From Episyrphus balteatus (Eukaryota; Arthropoda; Insecta; Diptera; Syrphidae), in assembly GCF_945859705.1 (NCBI RefSeq), contig NC_079136.1, forward strand, positions 1,839,501 through 1,903,500: 64,000 bases of DNA, in the 5' to 3' direction. Of this stretch, positions 23,961 to 35,185 are shown piece by piece. Made by a program: the position numbers and the translations under genes. A model generated the notes under the pieces. The model had not been told where the DNA came from and searched no databases. It saw only the letters and a list, made by a program, of their open reading frames with translations. The stretch's first letter is position 1, and every line of letters begins with the position of its first letter.

Positions 23961-24628
23961 GGTTGCTTGCATTAATCCGCTCATTAAAAAAAAAATAACG
24001 AAAAAATTCATTTTCTGCCAAAAAAAGGATCTTTTAGTTTTTTTATAAAACAATGATATTTATTGGAATTGTGTTTTTAGTATTTGAAATGTCCTTAATA
24101 TTAGTAAAGTTTTATAAAAATTCTATTAAAAACGAAAAAAAAATTCAAAATTTCTCAAAAACCATTTAATAAAACATGAGTTAAAAATAAAGAATTCAAA
24201 AGTATCTTTAAACAAAGTTAGTTTATTTTTAATAATTTTTTTCTCTCAGCAAATCGGGAGTTAAATGGGTTAGCACTTAAGTGGGTTTTACTGTACCAAA
24301 ATATATGAAAATGTATTCTTCCAAATAACTTTTCAGTCATTTGATACCTATTTGATGTGAAAAATGGGCCCAAATCGCTATTTTTTAGACCAAATTACCG
24401 CACTGTGTGCCAATAAGACATGTTATAGGCAATTGAAATGTCCCTTCACTTCGCACTTTCTTCTAAATGCTTCACATAGCCTAAAAATAGGTAAAGTATA
24501 CAACGGAAATTTCTCATAAAAAGTATTTTTAAAGTATGACTGTGACTTGTATTTTTTTTCTTTTATTCACCTTTTCACTTTCTTAATACTTTTTGTTTTT
24601 TTCTACTTTTTTTTTCATATCGTTCCAG
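23961..24628. other. Non-coding stretch before exon H
   Basis: AT-rich, ending in a long polypyrimidine tract. No gene seen. Confidence 0.45.
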
Positions 24629-25050
24629 CAGATGAGATGGTCGACTTGAGTTTAGTTAAAACTGAACTCATTGAAGATGATTACAGTGAATACAATATGT
24701 GCAATCCCTTGGACTTTGTTAAAACAAAACTAGAACCACCAACACCATCAAGATCAAGAGATAATAATAGTTTCAAAACTCCACGATCAGCTCCAAGTCA
24801 AAAACGCAAAAAAATGTACACCCCCCGTAAGCATTGGCAAAATTCTCTAAACACATCATTGCCAACTACGATGAATATGGATCAAAGTGGACGTTCGATA
24901 ATGATAAATAATGAAGTATTTCATCGATCGCAATTGTATAAAGGTACATCATATTGGCGATGTCGTTTATTTAGAAAAACTCAATGCAAAATGCGTGCAA
25001 TTACTAAAAATGGACGAACTGTTTTAACAGGTCCAGCACATAATCATTAA
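24629..25050 (+). CDS. mod(mdg4): Alternative 3' terminal exon H, FLYWCH zinc finger with acidic linker
   Basis: The acceptor ttccag ends at 24628 and is followed at once by another CAG, so this is a tandem NAGNAG acceptor that can add or drop one residue without changing frame. Two bases (ca) precede 139 residues and a stop right after the last zinc ligand. An acidic linker with VKTE (SUMO pattern) and a Ser/Pro/Lys-rich segment lead to FLYWCH: QSGRSIMINNEVF, YWRC, CKMR, AHNH. The upstream part of the long open frame is intronic polypyrimidine. Confidence 0.88.
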
Positions 25051-26277
25051 AATTAATTTAATGGTATAATATATTTATTTAATGCATACATACAAAGAAA
25101 ACATATAAACAAACATACATGTAGTTAAAAATACTATAAGACAAAAAAAAAACATGTCCAAAAAAAAACATACATATTTGAAGGTAAGAAACATTCTAAT
25201 TTATAAAACATATAATTTAAAATTTAAGAACAAAAAAAACAAAGTATTCAAAAAAAGTATGAAAATTCTCATAAAAATTAACTCATTCGAAAGGCATACC
25301 AAAGCAATTAAAAAATTATAAATTATTTATTCCAAAAAACCTACCAAAATTTAACGATCATCATCTACATTGAGATAATTTAAAATATTAATTTTAAGTT
25401 AGTTTAAATTTAAAAAAAAAAAATGAATAAAAATATTACACAAGAAAAATAGTTTGGAAAATTGATTGAAAAAAAAAAAAAAAACAAATATAGTACTTAA
25501 GTACTCATAGTAAATATCAAAAAAGGAAAAGGATTATACTCAATTTAATTTGTATTTATTGATTATTATTATTATTAACAGAAAAAAAAAAACATCTTTT
25601 TATTTAAATAAAAGAAAAGCAGATCTATCACTGTTTAAATGTTAGACTTGGTATAGTAAATTTTGACAAATTAGTTTTTATTAATAACAAAATCTTATCA
25701 CCATTTAGAAAATCGGTTCAGGATTTTTCGGTTACTTTTAGAAGAACTTTTGATCAAAAAGTCGTGAATTTCGTATTAAATTTGGATTGAAGTAAATAAA
25801 AAAAAAAAATAATACTTATGTATAACAAATTATTACAGTAAATAGTGTAAGTATTCATGCATCGTTATTTATTTTCGTTATTTGTTTTATTAGTGCATTG
25901 CATATCGAATTCCAGGAGATTTTAAGATTTATTAAAGAAAGCTTGAAACCTGGATGAATGTTGAATTACATTTTAATTTTTTTTTTTCAAACTCCTTTTT
26001 TTATTTCGAATCGTAGAAACAAAACAAAATGTATCACCCTTTGCCATTTTAGTCCAGGAAACTGAAACAAAAAAAAAAACAAATTTGAAAAAAAATTACT
26101 ACAAAACTAAAGTTTAGTGAAAGGTCACAAACAAGAAGCATTCAGTTCTGAATACAAAAAAAGTTACTCATACGCTATGGTGAGCCAATTTAGATTTATT
26201 GATTTCTAGTAAAAATAAAAATAAAAAAATTAATACAAATCTATACAGTTTGTGATTTTTGTTTTTTTCTCTTTCAG
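25051..26277. other. Non-coding stretch between exons H and I
   Basis: Very A-rich, several AATAAA signals in the first 400 bases, no open frame of note. Confidence 0.45.
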
Positions 26278-26555
26278 TGAAGACTTATCAAAATAACTAC
26301 TATTTTACAAAAGGACAAAGATCTTCGATTAAACTCGTTCATAATGGATATAATTTTGTCAAACTTTTGGAAAACAAAAACGGAACTAAATGGGTATGTT
26401 CGACTCGATCGACAACAAAATGTCATGCCAGGCTGCGTATCAATCGAAATAATGTATTAGAACCATTAAATCATGGTCACAATCATAGTCGAGAAAAACT
26501 AAGTCAAGGTAGAAAGAGACGAACATTCAAGAAAGAAGACAATCAATGTTTGTAG
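26278..26555 (+). CDS. mod(mdg4): Alternative 3' terminal exon I, FLYWCH zinc finger
   Basis: The acceptor ctttcag ends at 26277. Two bases (tg) precede 91 residues and a stop at 26553-26555. FLYWCH starts within the first dozen residues: YYFTKGQRSSIKLVHNGYNF, KWVC, KCHAR, HNH. A basic tail (GRKRR) and FKKE, a SUMO-type motif, follow. It is closely related to exon J at 30.6 kb: same start pattern, VKLL, STKC and a basic end. The two are probably an older tandem duplicate pair, now separated by the 1.9-kb palindrome. Confidence 0.9.
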
Positions 26556-28530
26556 TCTTAAAGGTATTCCTATGTGTAAGCTAATTAATTAATGTTATAA
26601 TTTATTTATTAAAAAAAATCTTATTTTAAAAAATGAAATTGAATTTCCTATACAAAAAGTTCCATTCCTACATTATAAACATATGTACATTTATATATGT
26701 ATTTTATTTTTTATTTTTGAAAAAGAAGTACTGAATTTAATTTTATCTAAAAAATAATTAATTATATTTGTGCTCAAACAAATTAAATATGAGAAGAAGG
26801 CTGTAAAGAGAATCTAAGAAATGTTGAATAAAATTTAAATCAAATGACAGCTAATAACATACTTACATTCAATACAAAACCATTTTTAATTTCATTTTCA
26901 TTTCCATTTAACTTTTGGTAAATTACACATGTTTTACAAATTCATATTATACTAGAAATTAAGAAGAATAGACAAAATGAATATTTTCCAAGCAAATTAA
27001 ATACCTAAATTATTTTCTTTTTTTTCTTTCAACAATTAATGATGTTTTTTTTATATAATACTTTATTTTATTGTAATAGTATATAATATTTACATATAAA
27101 TACTGATTCACCACTGCTTATGAGTGAACTGGCAAATATGGCTGTTGGTTGTCACATATTGAATACGAAGAGTATTCCATTTTGTAACCAATTCATTGAA
27201 TTTTATTTAACAATTATGCCATTAAAATAATTGAAAAATTGTTTTTTTTTTCTATTTTAATCCAAGTAGATTTTTTTTTATTTTTTCGTTTTGAAAAAAT
27301 TCATGGTTTGATTTTCAGAAGCTCTGGTTTGAGTTGTACCACTTCCATTAATAGAAAGACTTAGGGCCTAACAAAGAATTAAATTTAAAGCTCACTTAAA
27401 TATTTAACTGAATGCTACATATTTCACCATACCAATAACCAATTTAATAGTCAGGATAAAGGCTAAAGCTCGGTTAAGTTCTTAGTTTTATACACTTCAG
27501 AATATACCGTTGCATTTTTTCTATTTGTGGTCTTGCAAACAAGATTCATAAAAGGTAAAACAAAACAGTCCCTACGGCGGTGTATGGGTACTTTTATTTT
27601 GAAAATTAGATCGCTTGCTCAAGACACTTACTGAAAGTCCATTAAAACACAAACGTCAAATATATGTTTATTACAAAACAAACAAACAAAAAAAAAAAAC
27701 ACGAACAGAGCAGAAATAATGGAAACATTCATTCTTAAGATATTTAAAAATAAAATTTAAAACAATTCAAAAAAATTACGCATACGTCCTAGTGACCCAC
27801 ATAATTAACGCAAACTACGGTTGTCTCAGAGTTGACAGCTATTTGTTCGCATGAAATGTAATGGATTCATGTCAATATTGCTATTTATAGGGATTGTCTG
27901 CGACATTTTATGGATGCTTTTCCGAGAAAAAGTGTAATAAAAATGCCGTTTCTCACATGACTAATGGAATCAAATAGAAATGTATGGCAATAAAATAAAC
28001 CATCCTTCTCTGTTACCAAAACGTTTAGTTCAAGTGTATAGTAAATAAGAAGTCTATATTTGAGTATTTTGGAGAGATGCCTCAGTGTGGATGATACATA
28101 TTTAATGTCTATAATTTTTTTGTCATTGCATTTTTCCCCTGTTTGCAATATTTATATGAATCAATTATGTCTCACAGAAACACTGATATCAGCTCTGAAA
28201 CTAAAACAATTTGTTAGGCTACCCCAAATCATGTTATTAGTGTATTTTGCGTATTGTGTGGGTCACTGGGGTGTATGTGTAACCTTTTTTAAAGCATTAT
28301 TTTCAACTTTTTAAATAAATGTCTTGAATTAAAACTGAATAAAGGCCAATTATTTTGAGGGTTTTTCATTTCTTATGCCACCGGATTTGAGTATTTAGAA
28401 TAAATAGTTTATTGATTTAAACTGTATTTGAACAAACAAACAAACTATTTATGTCTTCAATCTAAAGGTAAAAAATGTTTTGACTGTGTTTTTTTTTAAT
28501 TAAACTTTTATTTATTCTTATAAAACTGAT
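26556..28530. other. Non-coding stretch between exon I and the palindrome
   Basis: No FLYWCH-coding frame after any acceptor. Open frames near 27885-28314 lie on both strands and look random. Confidence 0.45.
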
Positions 28531-30413
28531 AGTCCGGTCAATTTAGACATCCGAGGTTACATTAATTCCCAGCAAGCTGAAAATTGGTAGGATTGTTGGA
28601 AACACCATCATAAATTAAATCTAAAAAGTCCTCATCGATCCGAGGTGTGGAAAAAAATTTACGGGGGGTCAAAGGTCACAAAAACTGGTTTTTCACGATT
28701 TTCAGCAAAACGGTAAGTCTTATCAAAAAAATTTCAATGCAAGAATTGTAGACCAGATTATTATATATAAAAAGTGTCATGACACTTTTTTTCCTAAGAC
28801 CCACCGTTTCTTAGGTATAACGATTCAAAAAATTGAAGTTGAGTCGAAATCGTCATAATCAGGCCTATTCTGAAAAAAATCTCCCAACTGAAAAGTTCCT
28901 AAAATTTCATTATTTTTTAGCTTGGATTTCGTTCTTCAATGGTTAAGAATATGGGGAAAGCAAAAAAAAATGGAAATTTTCACCATTTTTCCGATAGGGG
29001 CCCTTCTCCCGAAACCATTTCCTTGAGAATTTTTGTTTAGAATAGGTCTGAATATATACAGGGTGTACGATAGAGAATGGACAGCCCTAAAACGGTTGAT
29101 AGCTACACTTATGACTGTTCTAAAAACAGATAGAAAAAAGTTCTATCGCAACCAGTTCATAAAATATTGGCTTTTTTTCGTTCAGTGTATTTTAAATTTT
29201 ATCATCTTATGTTTTCGTTCACTACAACCACGAATGAATGAATTTTATTTATTTCTTTTTTTTTATCATTTTCTACAATAATTGTATGAGTACATAAACG
29301 CTTTAAAAACTGCATTGCTATTGCACATTTTCGTAAAAAAAATTTTGAAATCTATTTTTTGATGCAAAATGTAAAAAAAGTATTTTATGAAAAATTTTAA
29401 ACACCTGTGGTATAAAATAAATCCATAGAAACCTAGGTGGCCAACTTTCTTAAAAACATTCTCGTTTAAGGGGAATATTTTTAAGAAAGTTGGCCACCTA
29501 GGTTTCTATGGATTTATTTTATACCACAGGTGTTTAAAATTTTTCATAAAATACTTTTTTTACATTTTGCATCAAAAAATAGATTTCAAAATTTTTTTTA
29601 CGAAAATGTGCAATAGCAATGCAGTTTTTAAAGCGTTTATGTACTCATACAATTATTGTAGAAAATGATAAAAAAAAAGAAATAAATAAAATTCATTCAT
29701 TCGTGGTTGTAGTGAACGAAAACATAAGATGATAAAATTTAAAATACACTGAACGAAAAAAAGCCAATATTTTATGAACTGGTTGCGATAGAACTTTTTT
29801 CTATCTGTTTTTAGAACAGTCATAAGTGTAGCTATCAACCGTTTTAGGGCTGTCCATTCTCTATCGTACACCCTGTATATATTCAGACCTATTCTAAACA
29901 AAAATTCTCAAGGAAATGGTTTCGGGAGAAGGGCCCCTATCGGAAAAATGGTGAAAATTTCCATTTTTTTTTGCTTTCCCCATATTCTTAACCATTGAAG
30001 AACGAAATCCAAGCTAAAAAATAATGAAATTTTAGGAACTTTTCAGTTGGGAGATTTTTTTCAGAATAGGCCTGATTATGACGATTTCGACTCAACTTCA
30101 ATTTTTTGAATCGTTATACCTAAGAAACGGTGGGTCTTAGGAAAAAAAGTGTCATGACACTTTTTATATATAATAATCTGGTCTACAATTCTTGCATTGA
30201 AATTTTTTTGATAAGACTTACCGTTTTGCTGAAAATCGTGAAAAACCAGTTTTTGTGACCTTTGACCCCCCGTAAATTTTTTTCCACACCTCGGATCGAT
30301 GAGGACTTTTTAGATTTAATTTATGATAGTGTTTCCAACAATCCTACCAATTTTCAGCTTGCTGGGAATTAATGTAACCTCACCCCCTTATTTTAGTCTA
30401 ATTTGACCGGACT
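28531..30413. mobile_element. 1.9-kb near-perfect palindrome (foldback-type element)
   Basis: The left arm 28531-29456 reappears as its reverse complement at 29478-30413 around a 21-base spacer. The ends read tAGTCCGGTCAA and TTGACCGGACTa. Arms differ by only a few bases and a roughly 10-base indel near the outer ends, so the element is young or kept homogeneous. Flanks read TGA on both sides, a possible 3-bp duplication, with TA at the edge as an alternative. An identical 82-residue open frame (29033-29281 plus, 29653-29901 minus) is a consequence of the symmetry and matches no family I know. No transposase is visible, so it is presumably non-autonomous. Confidence 0.8.
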
Positions 30414-30612
30414 ATGAATACAAATTACAAACTCATAACAAGTGAATTAAAACATAAAAATACAAAATTTGTTTTATTCGAAATCAAGTGAAAAGTGAAT
30501 ACATTGTTAAAAAGTATAGTGGTTGTAATACTAATTTTTTCTCAAAGAAAATCTTAATTCATAATTAATACCATTTTTCTAACATTAATTTTTTTCTTAT
30601 TTTCTTTTTCAG

Positions 30613-30884
30613 TTACATGCAAAACTCCTCGATATTTCTACACAACTGATCGTTTAATTGGAGTTCAACTTTCACACAATGGCTATCAATATGTAAAACT
30701 CTTACAAACAAATAAGGGAGTCCAATGGATATGCATTAATCGAATATCTACAAAATGCCTCGCCAAATTGCAAGTCAACTATGATTCCAAACTTTACATT
30801 TTACACAAAGACCATAATCATGATCGTCCAAAACAAATTCGTCGAAGGAAAAACTATATAATTGGCTCACATAGTGTCGGCTGA
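30613..30884 (+). CDS. mod(mdg4): Alternative 3' terminal exon J, FLYWCH zinc finger
   Basis: The acceptor tttttcag ends at 30612. Two bases (tt) precede 89 residues and a TGA at 30882-30884. FLYWCH core: YFYTTDRLIGVQLSHNGYQY, QWIC, KCLAK, DHNH, then a basic tail (RPKQIRRRK). It resembles exon I throughout. The end of this exon is the left breakpoint of the 5.6-kb tandem duplication, so its last 41 bases recur at 36437. An AATAAA lies at 30901. The minus-strand Cys-rich exon ends only 146 bases away, tail to tail. Confidence 0.88.
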
Positions 30885-30900
30885 ATATAATTTTTTTTTT

Positions 30901-30906
30901 AATAAA
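30901..30906 (+). terminator. Poly(A) signal for exon J
   Basis: AATAAA 17 bases after the exon J stop. The facing minus-strand signal (TTTATT on plus) is at 30983-30988, so the opposed transcripts would end within about 100 bases of each other. Confidence 0.5.
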
Positions 30907-31030
30907 AAAATTATGCTTAAATTATATAATTTTAGATTCTAATTACAATGTTTAAATTATTTAATCTTTATCATTAAATCTATTTATTTCAAGAGTGACA
31001 AAATATTACAAATTGTGTATTTTTTTTAAT

Positions 31031-31539
31031 TCAATCTTTATTCGATTCGTTATTCGAGATACGTTCATGGACAACATCAAAACATTCTTCACATATCCAT
31101 TCTCCTCCCGGACACTGTGGACAATATGTTATGATTTTCTTCAAAACTCTCTTCTCTTGACTTTTATTTAAATTTTTAATACACTGAACACAATTTCCCT
31201 TCAGACGTGCCTTTTTGATTGCAATCAATGTGTGATTATTGTCGGCAGTTTTAATTATGTTTTCTGGTGCAGTAAAATTTGCACAGGCCGACAATTGCAT
31301 TGGTTTTTCCAAATCAATTGCTTTGAGTTTGTCTTTGTATGAAATTATTTGATTGTTTTGATCAACAATTCCAATTTTAAATTTATCCGTGAATTTATGA
31401 ATTATTTTTTTCTGGTATATTGTTTTAATTTTTTCTGCTTCGCATAAATTGATTTTAAATGCTGAGCTAGATATAGCTACCGGAATGGCTGGATTCAGTG
31501 AGACAGTTTTAAGGCTTCCATGTTTTTTCATTGATTTTA
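31031..31539 (-). CDS. Alternative 3' terminal exon K1, Cys-rich (no FLYWCH)
   Basis: Read on minus, an acceptor (aatttcag) ends at 31540. Two bases (ta) then lead in frame through 168 residues to TGA at 31031-31033. The first Met is residue 3, and no promoter-like context sets it apart as a true start. Residues about 115-160 hold GNCVQC then YCPQCPGG and ICEECFDVVH, a CX2C...CX2CX6CX2CX4H zinc-binding pattern like the Cys-rich C-terminus of piggyBac-family transposases. The rest, Lys/Ile-rich, I do not recognise. Phase 1 matches every FLYWCH exon here, so I infer a non-FLYWCH isoform module. It could instead be the last exon of an unrelated gene. An AATAAA overlaps its final codons. Confidence 0.7.
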
Positions 31540-32486
31540 CTGAAATTAAAGTTGGTAAAAGAAAAACAAAAAATAATTATTAGTTTGTTAAAGCAGCAAT
31601 ATTTTATTTTATTCAAACTTTGACTTTGAGTCTTAAGCCTCTTTTATTCAAAGTTAAAAGCTACCATAGTTTTGTGCAAAAAAAAAGCAAACAAACAAAA
31701 ATAAATACAATAAATTCATCTTTTTTTGTAGCATACGTGACTCTCGCACAAAAAAACTCTCGAATTAATAAGACAAGAACAAAACTTATCGTTTGTGTTA
31801 CGTTTACCAATATGTTCTTTGCCTTATAACATCTTATCACTTTATTTTATTGCATGCTCATTGGACTCCTTTTTATTAATAAAAGGAAACCAGAAACCAT
31901 TTTTTCACCAATCCAGCCGTTTAAATACTTAAAAATGTGATTTTTAGACAAAAGTAGCTTGGTTCTTTCCAATTTACTTAAAAAATATAAAAAAAAAATC
32001 GTTTAAACGATTTCAAAAATAAAGAAGTTTTTTTGGGTTTGAGAATAAATTTTTCAAAAACTTTATGAGAAAAAAAAAAAACTTTAAAAACGTATTATAG
32101 CAAGTATTGTCGTTGTTTTTTCAATAACTTTTTACTCTTCTTAACCTATCTTAAGAAACCCTCCTTTTTACACGACCCCCCTCAATATACAATCTTCGCC
32201 TTTGGGGTTCGCTTAGTTGACCTCAGAAATCGATTTTGTATTATTTCACTTCTTTGACCAACTGAACGCTAGTCTTTGGATTTTCTAACACCAAACGACT
32301 TTCTTTTTTATAAACAATAATTTTCCAAAAATCAAAACAATTGATCTACTGTTGGTAAAAATTTTATTTTACTTTAATTTAGCTTCAATTTTAACATTAT
32401 TATATTATAGAATTAACAACAAATGTTAAAATACTTTATTGTAATCAGTTCATTTAAATTATAAATGTATTGTGATTTTTTAAATT

Positions 32487-32763
32487 TTATTTTTCATTCC
32501 ATTCTTTTGGCTTAAATCCTTTAACATCTGTTGGTAAGTGATTATGAGATCCTCTTATTAAGAAAAAATCACGACCTTTAGTTTGTATTGATGCAGGACA
32601 TCGAGTTTTATTGTAGAATGAACAACGTCTCAAGACCATACACTGAATTGGATCCTTGTATGTGAAGAAAATGTATATCCATCGTAAACTAATTGCCCGC
32701 GACGATTATATGAAAATGGTGATGAGGAGTAATCGACTTGCATTACTTTTTGATATTCTTGAT
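32487..32763 (-). pseudogene. mod(mdg4): Frameshifted FLYWCH exon L1 (duplicate of L2)
   Basis: On minus, the acceptor tttag ends at 32764 and two bases (at) open the exon. It aligns base for base with L2 (38134-38411) but lacks one base: ttggatcc at about 32648-32655 where L2 has ttggattcc. The frame shifts after SSHTR and stops at 32630, before the Cys and His ligands. Beyond the lesion the old frame is still readable to the matching stop at 32487. The single lesion and intact splice site suggest recent loss, tolerated because L2 remains. A sequencing error cannot be ruled out from one base. Confidence 0.8.
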
Positions 32764-32940
32764 CTAAAAAAATAAAGAAAAAATTAACAATAATTAAAAA
32801 AATACAGTATTTTTTATTACATTGTTTGAAATCTTGCAAAATAATGCACAAAAGACAAATGATATAAGATCATAAATAATATTAATTATATACAAACGTT
32901 AATGTATTTGCCAAGAAGTGGTTGGTTTTTAAATCCATAG

Positions 32941-33013
32941 TAGGTACCTCGTGGTGCAATGGCAAGTACGATGGACCGTCACACCAGAGGTTTTGGGTTC
33001 AAATCCAACCTCC
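32941..33013 (+). repeat. tRNA-like SINE-type element, copy 1
   Basis: An A-box match TGGTGCAATGG (32952-32962) and a B-box match GGTTCAAATCC (32996-33006) lie 33 bases apart, as in polymerase III promoters of tRNAs and tRNA-derived SINEs. A clean acceptor stem cannot be drawn, so it is tRNA-like rather than a functional tRNA. It is duplicated at 38.58 kb as part of the larger duplication. Confidence 0.55.
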
Positions 33014-33895
33014 AATACAAAACATTCTTTTGTGGGATACTCTCTCTTGCAAGTAATTGAAAAAAATCTCAGACACTTTTTATCATTACTTCACGTTCGT
33101 ATAATAATAATTTTAGGTCCATTCCATTCTTCCAAGGTATTTACACGAACCCAGGAATTAAAGAAAGTTGTAAGTCACTAGACCTTCATACTTTATAAAC
33201 TTTTCTGGTCAAATAATGTTTTTATTTGTGTTCAATCCGGTTTTCTTACTTCCGCAAATGAGTTCCAAAGTGTTTATCAGTTTGCGGTTTTTCCAAGTAA
33301 AAAAGTATTTCTTATTTTTTGATAGACTGCGTGTTGGGTTTTCTTCTTTTTCTGCAACAAAAACCCTTGAACATTGTTTATTCTAGAAGAAAAAGAAAAC
33401 CTCTATAAGATATATTCTCATCAGTTCCCACTTTTCTTACAAATACGAAAATAAGTCCAATCGTTGGTATTCAGCCTTATTGCCTACAACTCTTACTGCT
33501 CAAAAACTAATCTGTGGCTGATTTATCAGCAGTCTAACTTACTAGCTAATTGCAAAGCCGAATATCATTCCCAAAATTTAAAACAATAGCTTGTTATAGT
33601 TCACACTTTCTTGGTGTAAGAATTTTTTTTTTTCGTATGCTCTTGTATTTGCAGGTTTAGAAATTGTTTTTTCTTTTCATCTTTTTACGCCTTTTGAATT
33701 GACAATCAATTGGTTAAGACTTTCTTCAACTATGCCAAAAACCTCGGTGACAAGAGGTTACTATTTAGAATATTGTTTACTTTTTATTTTATTTTAACTT
33801 TAATTAATACAAAAAATATTATTTATCTTTTTTTTTTTAATTTTATGTTGTTTTATAAATACTTTATGTTTTTTATTTTGCTTTTTTAATTTCAG

Positions 33896-34650
33896 AAACT
33901 CTTACGTTGGGACAGAGAATTGCCATAGGTAAAAAATTTTAAATTACAATTGACTTTTTTTTATAAAATTTATCTATTTAATAAAAATTAAAAAAAAAAT
34001 TATAGCAAGAATTTTAAGCGCAATCGAATCCCTACGGTCACTTATAATTGCTAACATGAATGAAACAAAACTTCTCCGTGCAGACATAGAAAAGCTTAAA
34101 ACCAAATACGGAGCTACTCCGGAGAGTGAATTGATTGAAGTTGTACCATGCGTTCAAGTTTTAGATATTCCATGCGATACACTTGATGGTTTCTTGGCAT
34201 TTGAGGCTAAACTTCAAGATGATATGCCAACATATTATGCTTTGGTTTGTACAATAAATTATAAATTTATTTAATATTTTAATTTAATAATTAAATTTAG
34301 GAAAGTTTACTAAACAAAATGCCATACATAACATTGCAAAAATATTTAAGTGGTTGTCTGAGATACTGTATTGCTGATCCAGTGGCAAAAATATGCTCAT
34401 GGGACGGAAAGAATAACAATTTCGCAGTTGGAGAATTCACGTTGATGAGTATAATTTCAGGTAAAATATAATTGTTTTCTCAAAACAAATAGTAAAATTA
34501 TTTAAAAAAAAAAAAACTGTCTATTTTGTAGAATGTGCACGAAAGAAATTCCCGGAAACAAGAACTTGCGACATCGTTACAGTAATGAGAAAATGGTTCC
34601 ATTACGCCAAGGATCGTACTCGTAAGAAGAAGAAGAAAAATACTTCGTAA
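33896..34650 (+). CDS. Alternative 3' module M1: four-exon DUF4806 protein C-terminus
   Basis: Exons 33896-33928 (33-base microexon), 34006-34244, 34301-34460 and 34532-34650 join at GT/AG sites into 182 residues in frame. The first acceptor (aatttcag) is phase 1 (aa), as in all FLYWCH exons. A helical charged stretch (IEKLKTKYG) leads to DUF4806: the DTLDGFLAFEAKL region, KYLSGCLRYCI, a CSWDGK core, then VMRKWFHYAKDR and a lysine-rich end. DUF4806 is an insect domain of unknown function, often fused to DNA-binding or BTB parts. No upstream ATG exon is apparent nearby, so I infer splicing to the shared 5' exons. A separate gene with an unseen first exon is the alternative. Confidence 0.75.
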
Positions 34651-35185
34651 TTTTTTTTTTTTTGCAAAACAAAAATGTCTTTTTCATAAGCATTTCAATT
34701 TTTAATTTTTAAATTGGTGGAACTTATAAGTTTCCTTTTTTTTCTTATTCCTTATCAACTACTTTTTGTGAATTATGTTCTTACTTTGTTCAAATAAATT
34801 TGTTTCATTATAAATGTGCAGTAATTGCATGTTTTATTATTTTGAGATTCCTTCCTACAGATTTTATGTATTATACATTCTCTTTGGTTTTTTTGTGTAT
34901 TCTCCAAAGAAGCAAACCCAAAAGTTCTCCATCAGGTAAGCTTTTTCTTTTATGGGGATACTCTAATTAAACGATAATGAAAATTCTTTATAGACTCTCT
35001 CTGAAGTTTTTTTTTTTTTAAGACACAAAGAAAAAATCTTTAAATGAATTTGAACATATTTTTTTAGGCAGATTAAAATTGATTGATTTACTGAATGAAA
35101 ATAAGTACTCATACGCCATGTAGTCCTCATTAATTCATTTTAAAATTGAAAAATAAAAAAGTACGAGACGCGAAAAAAATGCCCA

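Noticed and set aside
28060..28314. 84-residue plus open frame opposite an 87-residue minus frame
   Set aside because: Both lack recognisable domains and acceptor/phase agreement with the array.
29033..29901. Two identical 82-residue open frames on opposite strands
   Set aside because: They are produced by the palindrome's symmetry. There is no recognised domain, and the Phe-rich end comes from T-runs.
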